DNA of 64,000 nt, from contig NZ_JAJBBR010000004.1 of the NCBI RefSeq assembly GCF_020532555.1, forward strand, positions 310,001 to 374,000. The letters run 5' to 3'. A program made the position numbers and the translations under genes. The notes beneath the pieces were generated by a model that made no database searches, had not been told where the DNA came from, and saw only the letters and a list, made by a program, of their open reading frames with translations. How positions within the stretch are numbered: the stretch's first letter is position 1; each line of letters starts with the position of its first letter. Below, in pieces: positions 8,733 through 18,997 of the stretch. This DNA is from Microvirga lenta. GTDB lineage: Bacteria; Pseudomonadota; Alphaproteobacteria; Rhizobiales; Beijerinckiaceae.

Positions 8733-11712
8733 GGGATACGGCCGGGAACGGGGCTTCCGTCATGACGCGGGAGATCACGGGCAGCGTGGCCTCCACCTCC
8801 TCGTCGGGAGCCTCGAAAACCAGTTCGTCGTGCACCTGCAGCAGCATCCGGGCGGAGAGGCGCTCGGCCCGCAGCGCGTCTTCCATGCGCACCATGGCGC
8901 GGCGGATGATGTCGGCGGCGGTGCCCTGGATCGGGGCGTTGATCGCCTGGCGCTCCACGCCCGCACGCTCGGACGGATTGCCCGACTTGATCTGGGGGTA
9001 ATGGCAGACGCGGCCGAACAGCGTCGTCACGTAGCCCTTGTCGCGGCAGAACTTCTTGGTCTCGTCGATATAGGTGCGGATGCCCGGGAAGCGCTCGAAA
9101 TACTGCTTGATGAAGGCGGCGGCCTCGTTGTTCGGAATGCCGAGGCGGACCGCGAGGCCGAAGGCCGAGATGCCGTAGATGATACCGAAATTGATGGTCT
9201 TGGCCTGACGGCGCAGATCCGGGTTCATCCGGTCGAGGGGCACCCCGAACATGGCCGACGCGGTCGCCGCGTGAATGTCGATGCCCTGCGCGAACGCCTC
9301 CTGCAATTGCGGGATGTCGGCGATATGCGCGAGGAGCCGCAGCTCGATCTGGCTGTAGTCGGCCGAGATGATCTTGTGCCCGGGCGGCGCCACAAAGGCC
9401 TGACGGATCTTGCGGCCGGCTTCCGTGCGGATCGGGATGTTCTGCAGGTTCGGGTCGGACGAGGACAGGCGTCCCGTGGTCGTCGCGGCCAGCGAGAACG
9501 AGGTGTGCACCCGCTTGGTGTCCGGGTGCATGTGCTCCTGCAGGGTGTCGGTGTAGGTCGATTTGAGCTTGGCGAGCTGGCGCCATTCGAGGATCTTCGC
9601 GGGCAGCTCGTGGCCGGCCTGGGCCAGCTCGTCGAGAAGGGTCGCTGGCGTCGCCCATTGGCCGGACGGGGTCTTCTTCGCGCCGGGCAGGCCCATCTTG
9701 CCGAACAGGATGTCGCCGATCTGCTTCGGCGAGCCGAGGGCGAACTTTTCGCCCGCCATCTCGTGGATCTCATCCTCGAGCCGCGCGAGCGTCTGGGAGA
9801 AGTCGCCCGAGAGGCGGCTCAGGATCTGCCGGTCGACCAGGATGCCGCGCATCTCCATGCGCGCCACCACGTCGATCATGGGGCGCTCCAGGGTCTCGTA
9901 GACCGTCGCGCGGTGCTCGGCGGCGAGGCGCGGCTTCAGCATCTGCCACAGGCGCAGCGTGATGTCGGCGTCCTCGGCCGCGTAGGCGGTGGCCTTGGCG
10001 ATCTCGACCCTGTCGAAGCTCACCTTGCTGCGGCCCGTGCCGGCCACGTCGGAGAAGCTGATGGGGGAATGGCCGAGATGGCGGCGCGAGAGCTCGTCCA
10101 TCCCGTGCGGGCCCTTGCCCGCATCGAGCACGTAGGAGATCAGCATCGTGTCGTCGTAGGGCCGCACGTCGATGCCGTAGCGCTTGAAGACGATCCAGTC
10201 GTATTTCAGGTTCTGCCCGATCTTGAGAACGGACGGATCCTCCAGGAGCGGACGGATGGCATCGAGGGCGTCGGTGACCGGAATCTGGCCCGGCACGAGC
10301 CCGCCGCCGAACAGGTCCGAATCGCCCCGGTGCTGGAGCGGCACGTAGCAGGCCCGGCCCGCCTCGACCGCGAGCGAGAAGCCGACCAGATCGGCCAGAT
10401 TGGCGTCGAGTGCGCTCGTTTCCGTGTCGACCGCGACAAACCCCTTCTCGCGGGCCTCCACGACCCATTCCTTCAGGCGCTCAAGGCTCGTGACGGTCTC
10501 GTAGGCCTGCACGTCGACGGCCTGCGAGGAGGCTTCCGTCGCGCGCTTCGCGGCCAGCTGCGAGGGCGTGCCGAGCCCTTCCACGGGCTTGCGCCGCGCG
10601 GTCTCCGGCAGGTCGAGCCCGGCGAAGGGATCGACGTCTCCCGCGACGGCGCCGCCCTCGAAAGGAACCTCGGTCTCGGCGGGACCAGGGCCGCCGAGGC
10701 GCTCCCAGCGGATGGCCTCGCCGCCGGGCATCAGGCGCGGGTCGGGCTCCACGGCGGTCGGATCGGCGTCGTAGATCTCGGCCACCCGTCGCGTGAGCGT
10801 GTTGAACTCCATCGCCTTCAGGAAGCCGATCAGGGTTTTCGGGTCGGGCTCGGGCAGGCGCAGCTCGTCGAGCGAAACGGGGAGCGGCGCGGCGCAGTCG
10901 AGGGTCACGAGCTTCTTGGAGAGCCGGGCCGACTCGGCGTTGTTGATCAGCGTTTCGCGGCGCTTGGGCTGCTTGATCTCAGGCGCCCGCTCCAGGAGCG
11001 TTTCGAGGTCGCCGAATTCCTTGATGAGCTGGGCGGCGGTCTTCAGGCCGATGCCGGGCACGCCCGGCACGTTGTCGGAGGTGTCGCCCATGAGGGCCAG
11101 CACGTCGCCGATCTTTTCCGGGGGAATGCCCTCCCAGCGCTCCGTGACGGCGGCTTCGTCCAGGTTCCGCTCGGGCCGGTAGCCGGGCTTGCCCTTCGAG
11201 CCCGATTCGAAATCGTAGAAGCAGACCAGCGGCCCGACCAACTGCATCAGGTCCTTGTCGGAGGAGACGATCAGCACGTTGGCGCCGCGGGCCTTGGCCT
11301 CCTGGGTATAGGTGGCGATGAGATCGTCGGCCTCGTAGCGCTCCTGCTCGATGGGCTCCAGGCCGAAGGCGCGAATCGCCTCGCGCATCAGGGGCATCTG
11401 CACCTTGAGGTCGTCGGGCGCATCCGGGCGGTGGCCCTTGTAGTCCTCGTAGAGCTCCTTGCGGAACGAGCCCTCCGACTTGTCGAGCACGATGGCGAGG
11501 TGGGTCGGCATCAGGCCGGCGGCGCCGTCGCGGACGAATTGCAGGAGCTTGGACACGAAGAGGCGCACGGCGCCCGTCGGCATCCCGTCCGAGATGCGGG
11601 AATTGTACTTCGAGTCCTGGTTCATGGACTGGAAGTAGGCCCGGTAGATGAAGGACGAGCCGTCGACGAGGAAAACGTGGTCGCCGGCTTGGACGGGACG
11701 GGAGGAAGCCAT
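8674..11712 (-). CDS. polA: DNA polymerase I
   Basis: The 1012-residue enzyme carries all three PolA parts. The N-terminal 5'-3' exonuclease has VFLVDGSSFIYRAYF and VSSDKDLMQL. The 3'-5' exonuclease keeps DTET in VAVDTETSALDA, so proofreading looks intact. The polymerase has motif A DYSQIELRLLAH, motif B around RRQAKTINFGIIYG, and motif C VHDELVFEA. Its role is Okazaki-fragment processing and gap repair. A Pro/Ala-rich linker of about 90 residues separates the 5' nuclease from the Klenow part, longer than in E. coli. It converges with and overlaps cybB. Confidence 0.98.
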   Translation of the reverse strand: MASSRPVQAGDHVFLVDGSSFIYRAYFQSMNQDSKYNSRISDGMPTGAVRLFVSKLLQFVRDGAAGLMPTHLAIVLDKSEGSFRKELYEDYKGHRPDAPDDLKVQMPLMREAIRAFGLEPIEQERYEADDLIATYTQEAKARGANVLIVSSDKDLMQLVGPLVCFYDFESGSKGKPGYRPERNLDEAAVTERWEGIPPEKIGDVLALMGDTSDNVPGVPGIGLKTAAQLIKEFGDLETLLERAPEIKQPKRRETLINNAESARLSKKLVTLDCAAPLPVSLDELRLPEPDPKTLIGFLKAMEFNTLTRRVAEIYDADPTAVEPDPRLMPGGEAIRWERLGGPGPAETEVPFEGGAVAGDVDPFAGLDLPETARRKPVEGLGTPSQLAAKRATEASSQAVDVQAYETVTSLERLKEWVVEAREKGFVAVDTETSALDANLADLVGFSLAVEAGRACYVPLQHRGDSDLFGGGLVPGQIPVTDALDAIRPLLEDPSVLKIGQNLKYDWIVFKRYGIDVRPYDDTMLISYVLDAGKGPHGMDELSRRHLGHSPISFSDVAGTGRSKVSFDRVEIAKATAYAAEDADITLRLWQMLKPRLAAEHRATVYETLERPMIDVVARMEMRGILVDRQILSRLSGDFSQTLARLEDEIHEMAGEKFALGSPKQIGDILFGKMGLPGAKKTPSGQWATPATLLDELAQAGHELPAKILEWRQLAKLKSTYTDTLQEHMHPDTKRVHTSFSLAATTTGRLSSSDPNLQNIPIRTEAGRKIRQAFVAPPGHKIISADYSQIELRLLAHIADIPQLQEAFAQGIDIHAATASAMFGVPLDRMNPDLRRQAKTINFGIIYGISAFGLAVRLGIPNNEAAAFIKQYFERFPGIRTYIDETKKFCRDKGYVTTLFGRVCHYPQIKSGNPSERAGVERQAINAPIQGTAADIIRRAMVRMEDALRAERLSARMLLQVHDELVFEAPDEEVEATLPVISRVMTEAPFPAVSLKVPLAVEARAAQNWDEAH

Positions 11713-11786
11713 GGGTCTCGTTCGTGCGGAAATGATCCCGCAAGAGATAGTGGTTTCGGGCCCCGATGGCTATGGCTGCGGCCGGC

Positions 11787-12986
11787 TTATGCAGCCCTCA
11801 AGCGCGCGAGATCCAGATCGAGCTCCCGCAGGGCCTGCATGACCACGCCTTCCGTCAGGAGGTCCATGGAGGATTCCACCACCTGGATCGTGGCGAGCGC
11901 CCGCAATTCGGGGATCGTCTGCGATTCGAGGGCGGCCTCGAAGGAGGGGCGCAGGAGGTCCATGGCCCGGGTGCCGGGGCCGCAGATCACGATGTGGTCC
12001 GGCTCCAGGGTCTGGATCAGGATCCCGACCGCGTCCCCGAGGACCTCGCCGGCCTCGCGGAAGAGGTTGGCGAGGGCGGGGTGGCCCGCACGGGCCTGAG
12101 CCACGATGGCGTCCATGGCGTCCTCGCCGGGGATCAGCACGGTCGGGGCCGGGCGGTGGTCGATGAGCTGCGCGTCCCGGTGCAGGGCATAGTCGGCCAG
12201 GAACGCCTCGATGCAGCCGCGCCCGCCGCAGCGGCATTGCGGGCCGCTCCGGCGCAGGCGCACGTGGCCGAACTCGCTGCCGCCGAAGCGGGCGCCGCGA
12301 TAGAGCTCGCCCTGGATGAGAAACCCTAAGCCCACGCCGTCGCCGACCATGAGGCAGGCCGTGCGCCCCGAGCGCAGCTCCGAATGGCGCTGGGCGATGG
12401 CGAAGGCCATGGCGCTGGCATCGTTCTCGATCAGCACCGGCTTCCCGAGGCGCCGGTTCAGGCCCGAGGCCAGCGGCAGGTCTCGGGCGCCGAGAACCGG
12501 GCTCCAGGCCACGATGCCGTCGCGGGTGTCCACATAGCCTTGGCAGGCAAGGCCCACGGCCTTCAGGTTCGGCGCGTTCGTGTCCCGCGCGAAGGCCGCG
12601 ATGGCCTCCGCCAGCACGTCCATGAGCTCCTCGGCTTCGAGGTTGCGAAGAGGGTGCTCGATATGGCGGCTGGCGCGGTTGCGGCCCGCGCTGTCCACCA
12701 GGCGCAGCTCGATCCGGTTGAAGCCGGTCCAGACGCCGATCACCGAGCCGAGGGTGTCGGCGAAATAGAGGCGCACCTTCGGGCGTCCGCGGATGAGGCC
12801 CGCCGATTCGCCGGTCTCTTCCGTCACCAGGATGCCTTCGTCGACGAGGCTCGCCGTGAGCTCGGAGACGCTCGCCGGGCTCATCCCCAGCTGCTGGCCG
12901 ATCTCGACCCGCGCCATGGGCCCTTCCCGGCGCAGCGTGTCGAGCAGACGACGCCGGGCGGCCTCGCGGGGGGTGAGCGGGTTCAT
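11787..12986 (-). CDS. xylR: ROK family transcriptional repressor, XylR-like
   Basis: The protein of about 399 residues has an N-terminal winged helix (REAARRRLLDTLRREGPMARVEIGQQLGMSPASVSEL reads as a typical ROK HTH) and a ROK sugar-kinase-like domain. The latter shows ENDASAMAF and the zinc-type motif CRCGGRGCIEAF. The ATG at 12986 has AAGGGG at 8-nt spacing; the ATG at 12992 is only 3 nt from it. Divergence from xylFHG and a xylose-dehydrogenase-like SDR suggests it represses them and responds to a pentose. The XylR name is inferred from context, not from a unique motif. Confidence 0.82.
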   Translation of the reverse strand: MNPLTPREAARRRLLDTLRREGPMARVEIGQQLGMSPASVSELTASLVDEGILVTEETGESAGLIRGRPKVRLYFADTLGSVIGVWTGFNRIELRLVDSAGRNRASRHIEHPLRNLEAEELMDVLAEAIAAFARDTNAPNLKAVGLACQGYVDTRDGIVAWSPVLGARDLPLASGLNRRLGKPVLIENDASAMAFAIAQRHSELRSGRTACLMVGDGVGLGFLIQGELYRGARFGGSEFGHVRLRRSGPQCRCGGRGCIEAFLADYALHRDAQLIDHRPAPTVLIPGEDAMDAIVAQARAGHPALANLFREAGEVLGDAVGILIQTLEPDHIVICGPGTRAMDLLRPSFEAALESQTIPELRALATIQVVESSMDLLTEGVVMQALRELDLDLARLRAA

Positions 12987-12998
12987 CGACATGGCCCC

Positions 12999-13021
12999 TT
13001 ATTTGTTCATCTAGCGAATAA
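12999..13021. promoter_or_regulatory. Candidate ROK/XylR operator 1
   Basis: TTATT and AATAA arms, with matching inner G/C, form a 23-bp partial palindrome 13 bp upstream of the regulator start. TTATTT-type half-sites are typical of ROK repressors such as NagC and Mlc, so autoregulation is plausible. Confidence 0.45.
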
Positions 13022-13097
13022 AACACCTCTTCGTAAAAAGGGTATCAGACCAATGGATGAGGAAAGGGCCGCTTGATGGGGCTTCGGTTCGGGATAA

Positions 13098-13119
13098 TTA
13101 TTTCCGGGCTCGAAAATAA
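13098..13119. promoter_or_regulatory. Candidate ROK/XylR operator 2
   Basis: TTATTTCC and CGAAAATAA flank the centre of a 22-bp near-palindrome in which 9 of 11 base pairs match. It lies 94 bp upstream of the xylF start and shares the TTATTT half-site with the first candidate operator. Confidence 0.55.
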
Positions 13120-13212
13120 GAAAGCATGGCGGTGCGACCGAGCGCGTTCGCCCTCAGGGTGATGACCCGCCATAGCAAACGGCTTTCGAGGAATGCCGCC
13201 CAGGAGGAATTC

Positions 13213-14259
13213 ATGTTGTTCAAGAAGCACGCCCTGATCAGCCTTGCCGCCCTCGCCCTGTCCACGACTGCCGTCTTCGCGCAGGGGAAGGGCCCGGTCG
13301 TCGGCGTCAGCTGGTCCAACTTCCAGGAAGAGCGCTGGAAGACCGACGAGGCCGCCATCAAGGCCGCGGTCGAGAAGGCCGGCGGCACCTACGTGTCCGC
13401 CGATGCGCAATCCTCGCCCGCCAAGCAGCTCACCGATATCGAGAGCCTCATCGCCCGCGGCGCCCAGGCCCTGATCGTCCTGGCGCAGGACGCGGATGCG
13501 GTCCGTCCGGCCGTCGAGAAGGCGGTGGCCGAAGGCATTCCGGTGGTGGGCTACGACCGCCTCATCGAGATCCCGCAGGCCTTCTATCTCACCTTCGACA
13601 ACGTCGAGGTCGGCCGTCTCCAGGCCCGCGAGGTCATGAAGGTGAAGCCCGAGGGCAACTACGTCTTCATCAAGGGATCGGGCTCGGATCCGAACGCCAA
13701 CTTCCTGTTCCAGGGCTCGATGGAAGTGCTCAAGCCCGCCATGGATGCCGGCAAGATCAAGAATGTGGGCGAGGCCTATACCGACGGCTGGCTTCCCGCC
13801 AACGCGCAGCGGAACATGGAGCAGTTCCTGACCAAGAACAACAACAAGGTCGACGCGGTGGTCGCCGCCAATGACGGCACCGCCGGCGGCGCCATCGCGG
13901 CGCTCGCGGCCCAGGGCCTGGCCGGCTCCGTGCCGGTCTCCGGCCAGGATGCCGACAAGGCGGCCCTCAACCGGGTGGCGCTCGGCACCCAGACCGTCTC
14001 CGTGTTCAAGGATGCCCGCGAGCTCGGCCGCAACGCGGCGGAAATCGCCGTCCAGCTCGCCAACGGCAAGAAGCTGAACGAGATCCAGGGCGCCACGACC
14101 TGGAACCAGGGTCCCAAGAAGCAGAACATGACCGCCCTGTTCCTCAAGCCGATCGCGATCACGAAGGACAATCTCAACGTGGTCATCGACGCAGGCTGGG
14201 TCACGAAGGACGTGGTCTGCCAGGGCGTGAAGCCGGGCACCGCGAAGGTCTGCGACTGA
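13213..14259 (+). CDS. xylF: D-xylose-type ABC transporter substrate-binding protein
   Basis: The 348-residue periplasmic protein begins with a signal peptide ([21 protein letters not shown]). It contains the two-lobe peripla_BP_4 fold: [54 protein letters not shown], and [13 protein letters not shown]. These match XylF more closely than ribose or galactose receptors. An AGGAGG site precedes the ATG. It leads a xylFHG operon and is followed by a stable hairpin that probably raises its transcript level relative to the permease. Confidence 0.9.
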   Translation: MLFKKHALISLAALALSTTAVFAQGKGPVVGVSWSNFQEERWKTDEAAIKAAVEKAGGTYVSADAQSSPAKQLTDIESLIARGAQALIVLAQDADAVRPAVEKAVAEGIPVVGYDRLIEIPQAFYLTFDNVEVGRLQAREVMKVKPEGNYVFIKGSGSDPNANFLFQGSMEVLKPAMDAGKIKNVGEAYTDGWLPANAQRNMEQFLTKNNNKVDAVVAANDGTAGGAIAALAAQGLAGSVPVSGQDADKAALNRVALGTQTVSVFKDARELGRNAAEIAVQLANGKKLNEIQGATTWNQGPKKQNMTALFLKPIAITKDNLNVVIDAGWVTKDVVCQGVKPGTAKVCD

Positions 14260-14377
14260 CCTTTCCCGTCATCCGGAGGCGGTCCGTAAGGGCCGTCTCC
14301 CGAAGGGCTGGAGGCACGGCAGGTCCGGCAACACGACCTCCCATGACGAGCCGATCTCTCCTTGTTGTGCCGATAGC

Positions 14378-14404
14378 TTCCGGGCCCGCCATGCGGGCCC
14401 GGAA
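14378..14404 (+). terminator. Intra-operon hairpin between xylF and xylH
   Basis: TTCCGGGCCCGC and GCGGGCCCGGAA form a perfect 12-bp stem around a 3-nt loop, in the 172-bp gap after xylF. There is no T tract, so partial termination or protection of the xylF mRNA 3' end is more likely than full termination. Confidence 0.65.
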
Positions 14405-14431
14405 TGACTTCCAACGATCCGAGGGCCTGCC

Positions 14432-15730
14432 ATGACTGCTCCCAGCGCGACGGCCGCGCCGTCCCACGGCGCCACATCCGCCTCGTTCCTGTCGAAGCTC
14501 GAGATCGACGTTCGCATGCTCGGCATGCTGGCGGCGCTCGGCGTGATCTGGATCGGGTTCGACATCCTGTCCGGCGGCCTGTTCCTGACCCCGCGCAACC
14601 TCTGGAACCTCTCGGTTCAGACCGCGTCCATCGCCGTCATGTCGACCGGCATGGTGCTGGTCATCGTCACCCGCAACATCGACCTGTCGGTGGGCGCCAT
14701 TCTCGGCGTCGTCGGCATGATCATCGGCGTGCTGCAGGTGCAATGGCTGCCCGCCTGGCTCGGCTTCGAGCACTGGCTCACGGCGCCCATCGCCGTGGTT
14801 GCCGCCGTTCTCGTGGGGGGCGCCATCGGCCTGTTCCAGGGCTGGCTCATCGCCTATCTGGCTATCCCGTCCTTCATCGTCACCCTCGGCGGCCTGCTCA
14901 TCTGGCGCGGCGCCGCCTGGTGGGTCACCACGGGCCAGACCGTGGCGCCGATGGACACCCGCTTCAAGGCTCTCGGCGGCGGCGTGGAAGGGGCGCTCGG
15001 CGCCACCGCCACCTGGATCATCGCCGCCGTGGCCTGCGGTCTCATCGTCGTGGCGCTCGGTCTCTCCCGCCGCCGGCGCGTGCGTTTCGGCTTCCCCGTC
15101 CGTCCCGCCTGGGGCGACGCGGTGATCGCCGCCTTCGCGTGCGGGGCGGTTCTGATCGCGGCGGCCATCGCCAATGCCTATCCGCTGCCGGTGGGAATCG
15201 CGCGCCGCTGGGCCGAGGCGAACGGCATCGCCTGGCCGGAGGGCGGGTTGTCCATTCCTCACGGCATCGCCCTGCCGGTGCTGATCGCCATCATCGTCGG
15301 CTTGGGAATGACCTTCCTGGCCCGGCGCCTGCGCTTCGGCCGCTATGTCTTCGCCATCGGCGGCAACCCCGAGGCGGCGGAACTGTCCGGCATCAACACC
15401 CGCTGGACCCTCATGAAGGTGTTCGGCCTCATGGGCCTGCTGTGCGGCATCTCCGCCTGCATCTCGACCGCCCGCCTGAACGCCGCGACCAACGCCGCAG
15501 GCTCGCTGGACGAGCTCTACGTCATCGCTTCGGCCGTCATCGGCGGCACGTCGCTCGCAGGCGGCGTCGGCACCATCGCGGGCGCCATGCTGGGCGCCCT
15601 CGTCATGCAGTCCCTGCAATCGGGCATGGTGCTGCTCGGGGTCGATACGCCCCTTCAGAACATCGTCGTCGGCGCCGTGCTGGTGCTGGCGGTCTTCGTC
15701 GACGGCCTCTACCGCCGCCGCATCAAGTAA
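14432..15730 (+). CDS. xylH: Sugar ABC transporter permease, XylH type
   Basis: The 432-residue protein has about 10-12 hydrophobic segments. It has the BPD_transp_2 marks of the ribose/xylose class: [20 protein letters not shown] and [18 protein letters not shown], ending in [29 protein letters not shown] large soluble insertion around [12 protein letters not shown] lengthens it compared with RbsC and is usual for XylH. It forms the membrane channel with the binding protein upstream and the ATPase 11 bp downstream. Confidence 0.9.
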   Translation: MTAPSATAAPSHGATSASFLSKLEIDVRMLGMLAALGVIWIGFDILSGGLFLTPRNLWNLSVQTASIAVMSTGMVLVIVTRNIDLSVGAILGVVGMIIGVLQVQWLPAWLGFEHWLTAPIAVVAAVLVGGAIGLFQGWLIAYLAIPSFIVTLGGLLIWRGAAWWVTTGQTVAPMDTRFKALGGGVEGALGATATWIIAAVACGLIVVALGLSRRRRVRFGFPVRPAWGDAVIAAFACGAVLIAAAIANAYPLPVGIARRWAEANGIAWPEGGLSIPHGIALPVLIAIIVGLGMTFLARRLRFGRYVFAIGGNPEAAELSGINTRWTLMKVFGLMGLLCGISACISTARLNAATNAAGSLDELYVIASAVIGGTSLAGGVGTIAGAMLGALVMQSLQSGMVLLGVDTPLQNIVVGAVLVLAVFVDGLYRRRIK

Positions 15731-15741
15731 GGGAGAGCGCC

Positions 15742-16521
15742 ATGCAAGCGAACGGCACAACGCCCCTGGTCGAGATGCGCGACATCTCCATCGCCTTCGG
15801 GGGGATCAAGGCGGTCGACGGCGTCTCCGTCGATCTGCGCCCCGGCGAGGTGGTGGGGCTCCTCGGCCACAACGGCGCCGGCAAATCGACCCTCATCAAG
15901 ATCCTGTCCGGCGCCTACCGGCCGGATGCGGGCGAGATCTACGTGAACGGCGAGAAGGCCGATATCGGAACTCCGCGCGACGCCAAGCGCTACGGCATCG
16001 AGACGATCTACCAGACCCTCGCGCTCGCGGACAACATCGATGCGGCCGGAAACATCTTCCTCGGCCGCGAGGTGCTGACGCCCTACGGCACCCTCGACGA
16101 CGCCACCATGGAGGCGGAGACCCGCAAGGTGATGGCGCGCCTCAACCCGCATTTCCGCCGCTTCAAGGAGCCCGTGAAGGCCCTCTCCGGCGGCCAGCGC
16201 CAGTCGGTGGCGATCGCCCGCGCGATCTACTTCAACGCCCGCGTGCTGATCATGGACGAGCCGACCGCGGCCCTCGGGCCCGCAGAGACGCAGCAGGTGG
16301 CCGATCTCGTGCTGCAGCTCAAGAAGGAAGGCATCGGCATCTTCCTCATCAGCCACGACATTCACGACGTGTTCGGCCTCGCGGACCGGGTGAGCGTGAT
16401 GAAGAACGGCAGGCTCGTCGGTTCGGCGAACGTTGCGGACGTGACCCAGGACGAGGTGCTGGGCATGATCATCCTCGGGAAATGTCCGCCCGGCGCCGTT
16501 CCCGGCCCCGGCGCGAGCTGA
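15742..16521 (+). CDS. xylG: Sugar ABC transporter ATP-binding protein, single-domain XylG/FrcA type
   Basis: The 259-residue protein has one complete ABC cassette: Walker [13 protein letters not shown], signature [14 protein letters not shown], Walker [12 protein letters not shown] and switch His in [11 protein letters not shown]. coli XylG is a fused double cassette of about 510 residues, so this half-length form must dimerise. That is the arrangement of rhizobial FrcA-type importers. The start is 11 bp after xylH, so translation is probably coupled. Confidence 0.9.
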   Translation: MQANGTTPLVEMRDISIAFGGIKAVDGVSVDLRPGEVVGLLGHNGAGKSTLIKILSGAYRPDAGEIYVNGEKADIGTPRDAKRYGIETIYQTLALADNIDAAGNIFLGREVLTPYGTLDDATMEAETRKVMARLNPHFRRFKEPVKALSGGQRQSVAIARAIYFNARVLIMDEPTAALGPAETQQVADLVLQLKKEGIGIFLISHDIHDVFGLADRVSVMKNGRLVGSANVADVTQDEVLGMIILGKCPPGAVPGPGAS

Positions 16522-16549
16522 CGACGAACAACCAAGGAAGCGAGACTTC

Positions 16550-17302
16550 ATGACCCAGACTGTTTACGGCTCCCTGAAGGGCAAGACCGTCCTCATCACC
16601 GGCGGCGCCAGCGGCATCGGCGAGAGCATCGCCCAGGCCTTCCACGCCCAGGGAAGCAAGGTCGCCATTCTCGACTACAACGCGGAGGCCGGTCAGGACC
16701 TCGCAAAGCGTCTGGGCGAGCGTGTGCATTTCGAGCACAACGACGTGCGCGACATCCCGGCCCTGCAGGCCGCCATCCGCCGTGCCAGCGAGGCGCTGGG
16801 GCCGGTCACCATTCTCGTCAACAACGCCGCGCGCGACGACCGGCACACCATCGACCAGGTCACGCCCGAATACTGGCGCGAACGCTTCGCCACCAATCTC
16901 GACCACCAGTTCTTCGCGTCCCAGGCGGTGCTGCCCGACATGGAGAAGGTCGGCGGCGGCTCGATCATCAACATGGGCTCGACCAGCTACATGGTGAGCA
17001 ACGACTCGTTCGCCGCGTACAAGACCGCCAAATCCGCCGTGGTGGGCCTCACCCGCGCCCTGGCCCGGGAGCTGGGCGACCGCAACATCCGCGTGAACTG
17101 CATCGTGCCGGGCTGGATCATGACCCAGCGCCAGATCGACATGTGGCTCACGCCGGAGGGGGAGGAGGAGCTCATGAAGCGCCAATGCGTGAAGCGCCGC
17201 CTCGTGCCGCAGGACATTGCCAATTTCGCCCTGTTCCTCGGCTCGGACGATTCCACCGCCATGTCGGCCCAGACCTATCTGGTGGACGGCGGCTGGGTGT
17301 AG
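16550..17302 (+). CDS. SDR-family dehydrogenase, probable D-xylose 1-dehydrogenase
   Basis: The 250-residue protein is a classical SDR: cofactor motif TGGASGIG near residue 18, NNAA, catalytic Ser in NMGSTSYM, and YKTAK as the YxxxK pair. It resembles Caulobacter XylB in blocks such as DDRH, YKTAKSAVVGLTRALARELG, TPEGE, and the ending DGGW. XylB oxidises D-xylose to xylonolactone, the entry to the Weimberg or Dahms pathway. Co-transcription with xylFHG (28-bp gap) supports this. Arabinose or galactose dehydrogenase activity is possible. The rest of that pathway is not in the window. Confidence 0.82.
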   Translation: MTQTVYGSLKGKTVLITGGASGIGESIAQAFHAQGSKVAILDYNAEAGQDLAKRLGERVHFEHNDVRDIPALQAAIRRASEALGPVTILVNNAARDDRHTIDQVTPEYWRERFATNLDHQFFASQAVLPDMEKVGGGSIINMGSTSYMVSNDSFAAYKTAKSAVVGLTRALARELGDRNIRVNCIVPGWIMTQRQIDMWLTPEGEEELMKRQCVKRRLVPQDIANFALFLGSDDSTAMSAQTYLVDGGWV

Positions 17303-17381
17303 GACATCCCACCGGCACCTGTAGCTTCTGTCGCTCGCCTCGGCCCGGGACATGATCGCCGGGGCGCCGCGGCCCGCAACG

Positions 17382-17411
17382 AAAAGCGGCCCAGGGTTGC
17401 CCCTGGACCGC
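17382..17411 (-). terminator. Rho-independent terminator of katA
   Basis: Read on the minus strand, an 11-bp stem with one mismatch (GCGGTCCAGGG / CCCTGGGCCGC) closes a 4-nt loop and is followed by TTTT. It lies 29 bp past the katA stop codon. Confidence 0.82.
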
Positions 17412-17440
17412 CTCCGTCGTTGCCTCGATGTCGTCGGGGC

Positions 17441-18907
17441 TTACTCGGCCGCCTGGATCATGACGGCGCCCTTCAGGCCCATCCGGTCGGCGACGCCAAG
17501 GCCGTAGGCCTTGTCGGCCAGGTAGAAGTGCACGATCTGGCGCTTCACGATCTCCACCGGTACGCCCTGCATCGCCTCGGCGATGTTGTCCATCAGACGG
17601 CCCTGCTCCTCGGGCGTCATCAGGCGGAACAGGTCGCCCGGCTGCTTGTAGTCGTCGTTGCCGGCGCGATGGTCGTAGCGGTCCGCGTCGCCCGAGATCT
17701 TGAGCGGCGGCTCCACGGCGCGCGGGCTCTGCACCGGGCCGTTGAAGGAGTTCGGCTCGTAATAGGCGTCACCCCGGTTGGGCACGTCGAACAGCATGGC
17801 GCCGTCGGCATGGTAATGGTGCACGGGGCAGCGCGGCCGGTTCACCGGCAGGGCCTCGTAATGGGTGCCGACGCGGTAGCGGTGGGCGTCCGCATAGGCG
17901 AAGAGGCGGCCCTGCAGCATCCTGTCGGGCGAGAAGCCGATGCCCGGCACGATGTTGGACGGTGAGAACGAGGACTGCTCCACCTCGGCGAAGTAGTGCG
18001 CGGCGTTGCGGTTCAGCTCGAGAACGCCGACCTCGATCAGCGGGTAGTCTGCGTGCGGCCACACCTTTGTCACGTCGAACGGGTTGTAGGGGGTCTTTTC
18101 CGCGTCGGTCTCGGGCATGATCTGGACGCAGAACTTCCAGCGCGGGAAGTCCCCGTTCTCGATCGCCTCGTAGAGGTCCCGCTGGGCGCTCTCGCGGTCC
18201 TTGGCGATCACCGCCTCGGCCTCGCGGTTCGACCAGGTCTTGATGCCCTGCATCGACTTGAAGTGGAACTTGACCCAGAAACGCTCGCCGGCCTCGTTGA
18301 TGAACGAGTAGGTGTGCGAGCCGAAGCCGTGCATGTAACGGTAGCCCTGCGGCAGGCCACGGTCCGAGAACAGGATCGTCACCTGGTGCAGCGTCTCCGG
18401 GCTGAGCGACCAGAAGTCCCACATGGCGGTGGCCGAGCGCAGGTTCGTCGCGGGGTGGCGCTTCTGCGTGCGGATGAAGTCGGGGAACTTCACCGGGTCG
18501 CGCACGAAGAACACGGGCGTGTTGTTGCCGACGATGTCCCAGTTGCCTTCTTCCGTGTAGACCTTGAGGGCGAAGCCGCGCACGTCGCGCTCGGCGTCGG
18601 CCGCGCCGCGCTCGCCGGCCACGGTCGAGAAGCGCAGGAACACTTCCGTCTGCTTGCCGATCTCGGAGAACACCTTCGCCTTGGAATAGCGGGTGATGTC
18701 GTTGGTGATGGTGAGCGTGCCATAGGCCGCAGAGCCCTTGGCGTGCACCACGCGCTCCGGAATGCGCTCGCGGTTCTGGTGCGCGAGCTTCTCGATGAGC
18801 TGGTAGTCCTGGAGGAGCAGCGGACCGCGCGGGCCGGCCGAAAGGCTGTTCTGGTTGTCGGGGATCGGCGCTCCGGCCGTGGTCGTCATTGTCGTGCTTT
18901 TGGTCAT
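17441..18907 (-). CDS. katA: Monofunctional heme catalase
   Basis: The 488-residue protein is a small-subunit clade 3 catalase. Distal His lies in [13 protein letters not shown], the essential Asn in [12 protein letters not shown], and the proximal heme ligand Tyr in [14 protein letters not shown]. The NADPH-binding-type region [12 protein letters not shown] follows. It removes H2O2 in the cytosol. The ATG at 18907 gives [12 protein letters not shown]; a further ATG at 18919 would add four residues. Divergence from an intact oxyR points to peroxide induction. The usual FIHTQKR reads FIRTQKR here. Confidence 0.96.
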   Translation of the reverse strand: MTKSTTMTTTAGAPIPDNQNSLSAGPRGPLLLQDYQLIEKLAHQNRERIPERVVHAKGSAAYGTLTITNDITRYSKAKVFSEIGKQTEVFLRFSTVAGERGAADAERDVRGFALKVYTEEGNWDIVGNNTPVFFVRDPVKFPDFIRTQKRHPATNLRSATAMWDFWSLSPETLHQVTILFSDRGLPQGYRYMHGFGSHTYSFINEAGERFWVKFHFKSMQGIKTWSNREAEAVIAKDRESAQRDLYEAIENGDFPRWKFCVQIMPETDAEKTPYNPFDVTKVWPHADYPLIEVGVLELNRNAAHYFAEVEQSSFSPSNIVPGIGFSPDRMLQGRLFAYADAHRYRVGTHYEALPVNRPRCPVHHYHADGAMLFDVPNRGDAYYEPNSFNGPVQSPRAVEPPLKISGDADRYDHRAGNDDYKQPGDLFRLMTPEEQGRLMDNIAEAMQGVPVEIVKRQIVHFYLADKAYGLGVADRMGLKGAVMIQAAE

Positions 18908-18980
18908 GGTCCTCTCCAAAGCTTGTCTGGAACATGCCTAAACTGGCCGATCAGGTCCAATCGCTTTGCATGTGAGGAGA

Positions 18981-18997
18981 GATAAGTTATTCTTATC
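18981..18997. promoter_or_regulatory. LysR-type dyad between katA and oxyR
   Basis: GATAAG and CTTATC form an inverted repeat around 5 nt, ending 3 bp before the oxyR start codon. It contains the T-N11-A core expected for LysR-type regulators. Its position would suit OxyR autorepression together with katA activation, but binding is inferred. Confidence 0.55.

Noticed and set aside
8560..12099. 1179-codon frame antisense to polA and the ROK gene
   Set aside because: It spans two real minus-strand genes with all catalytic motifs of PolA; the frame is a high-G+C shadow.
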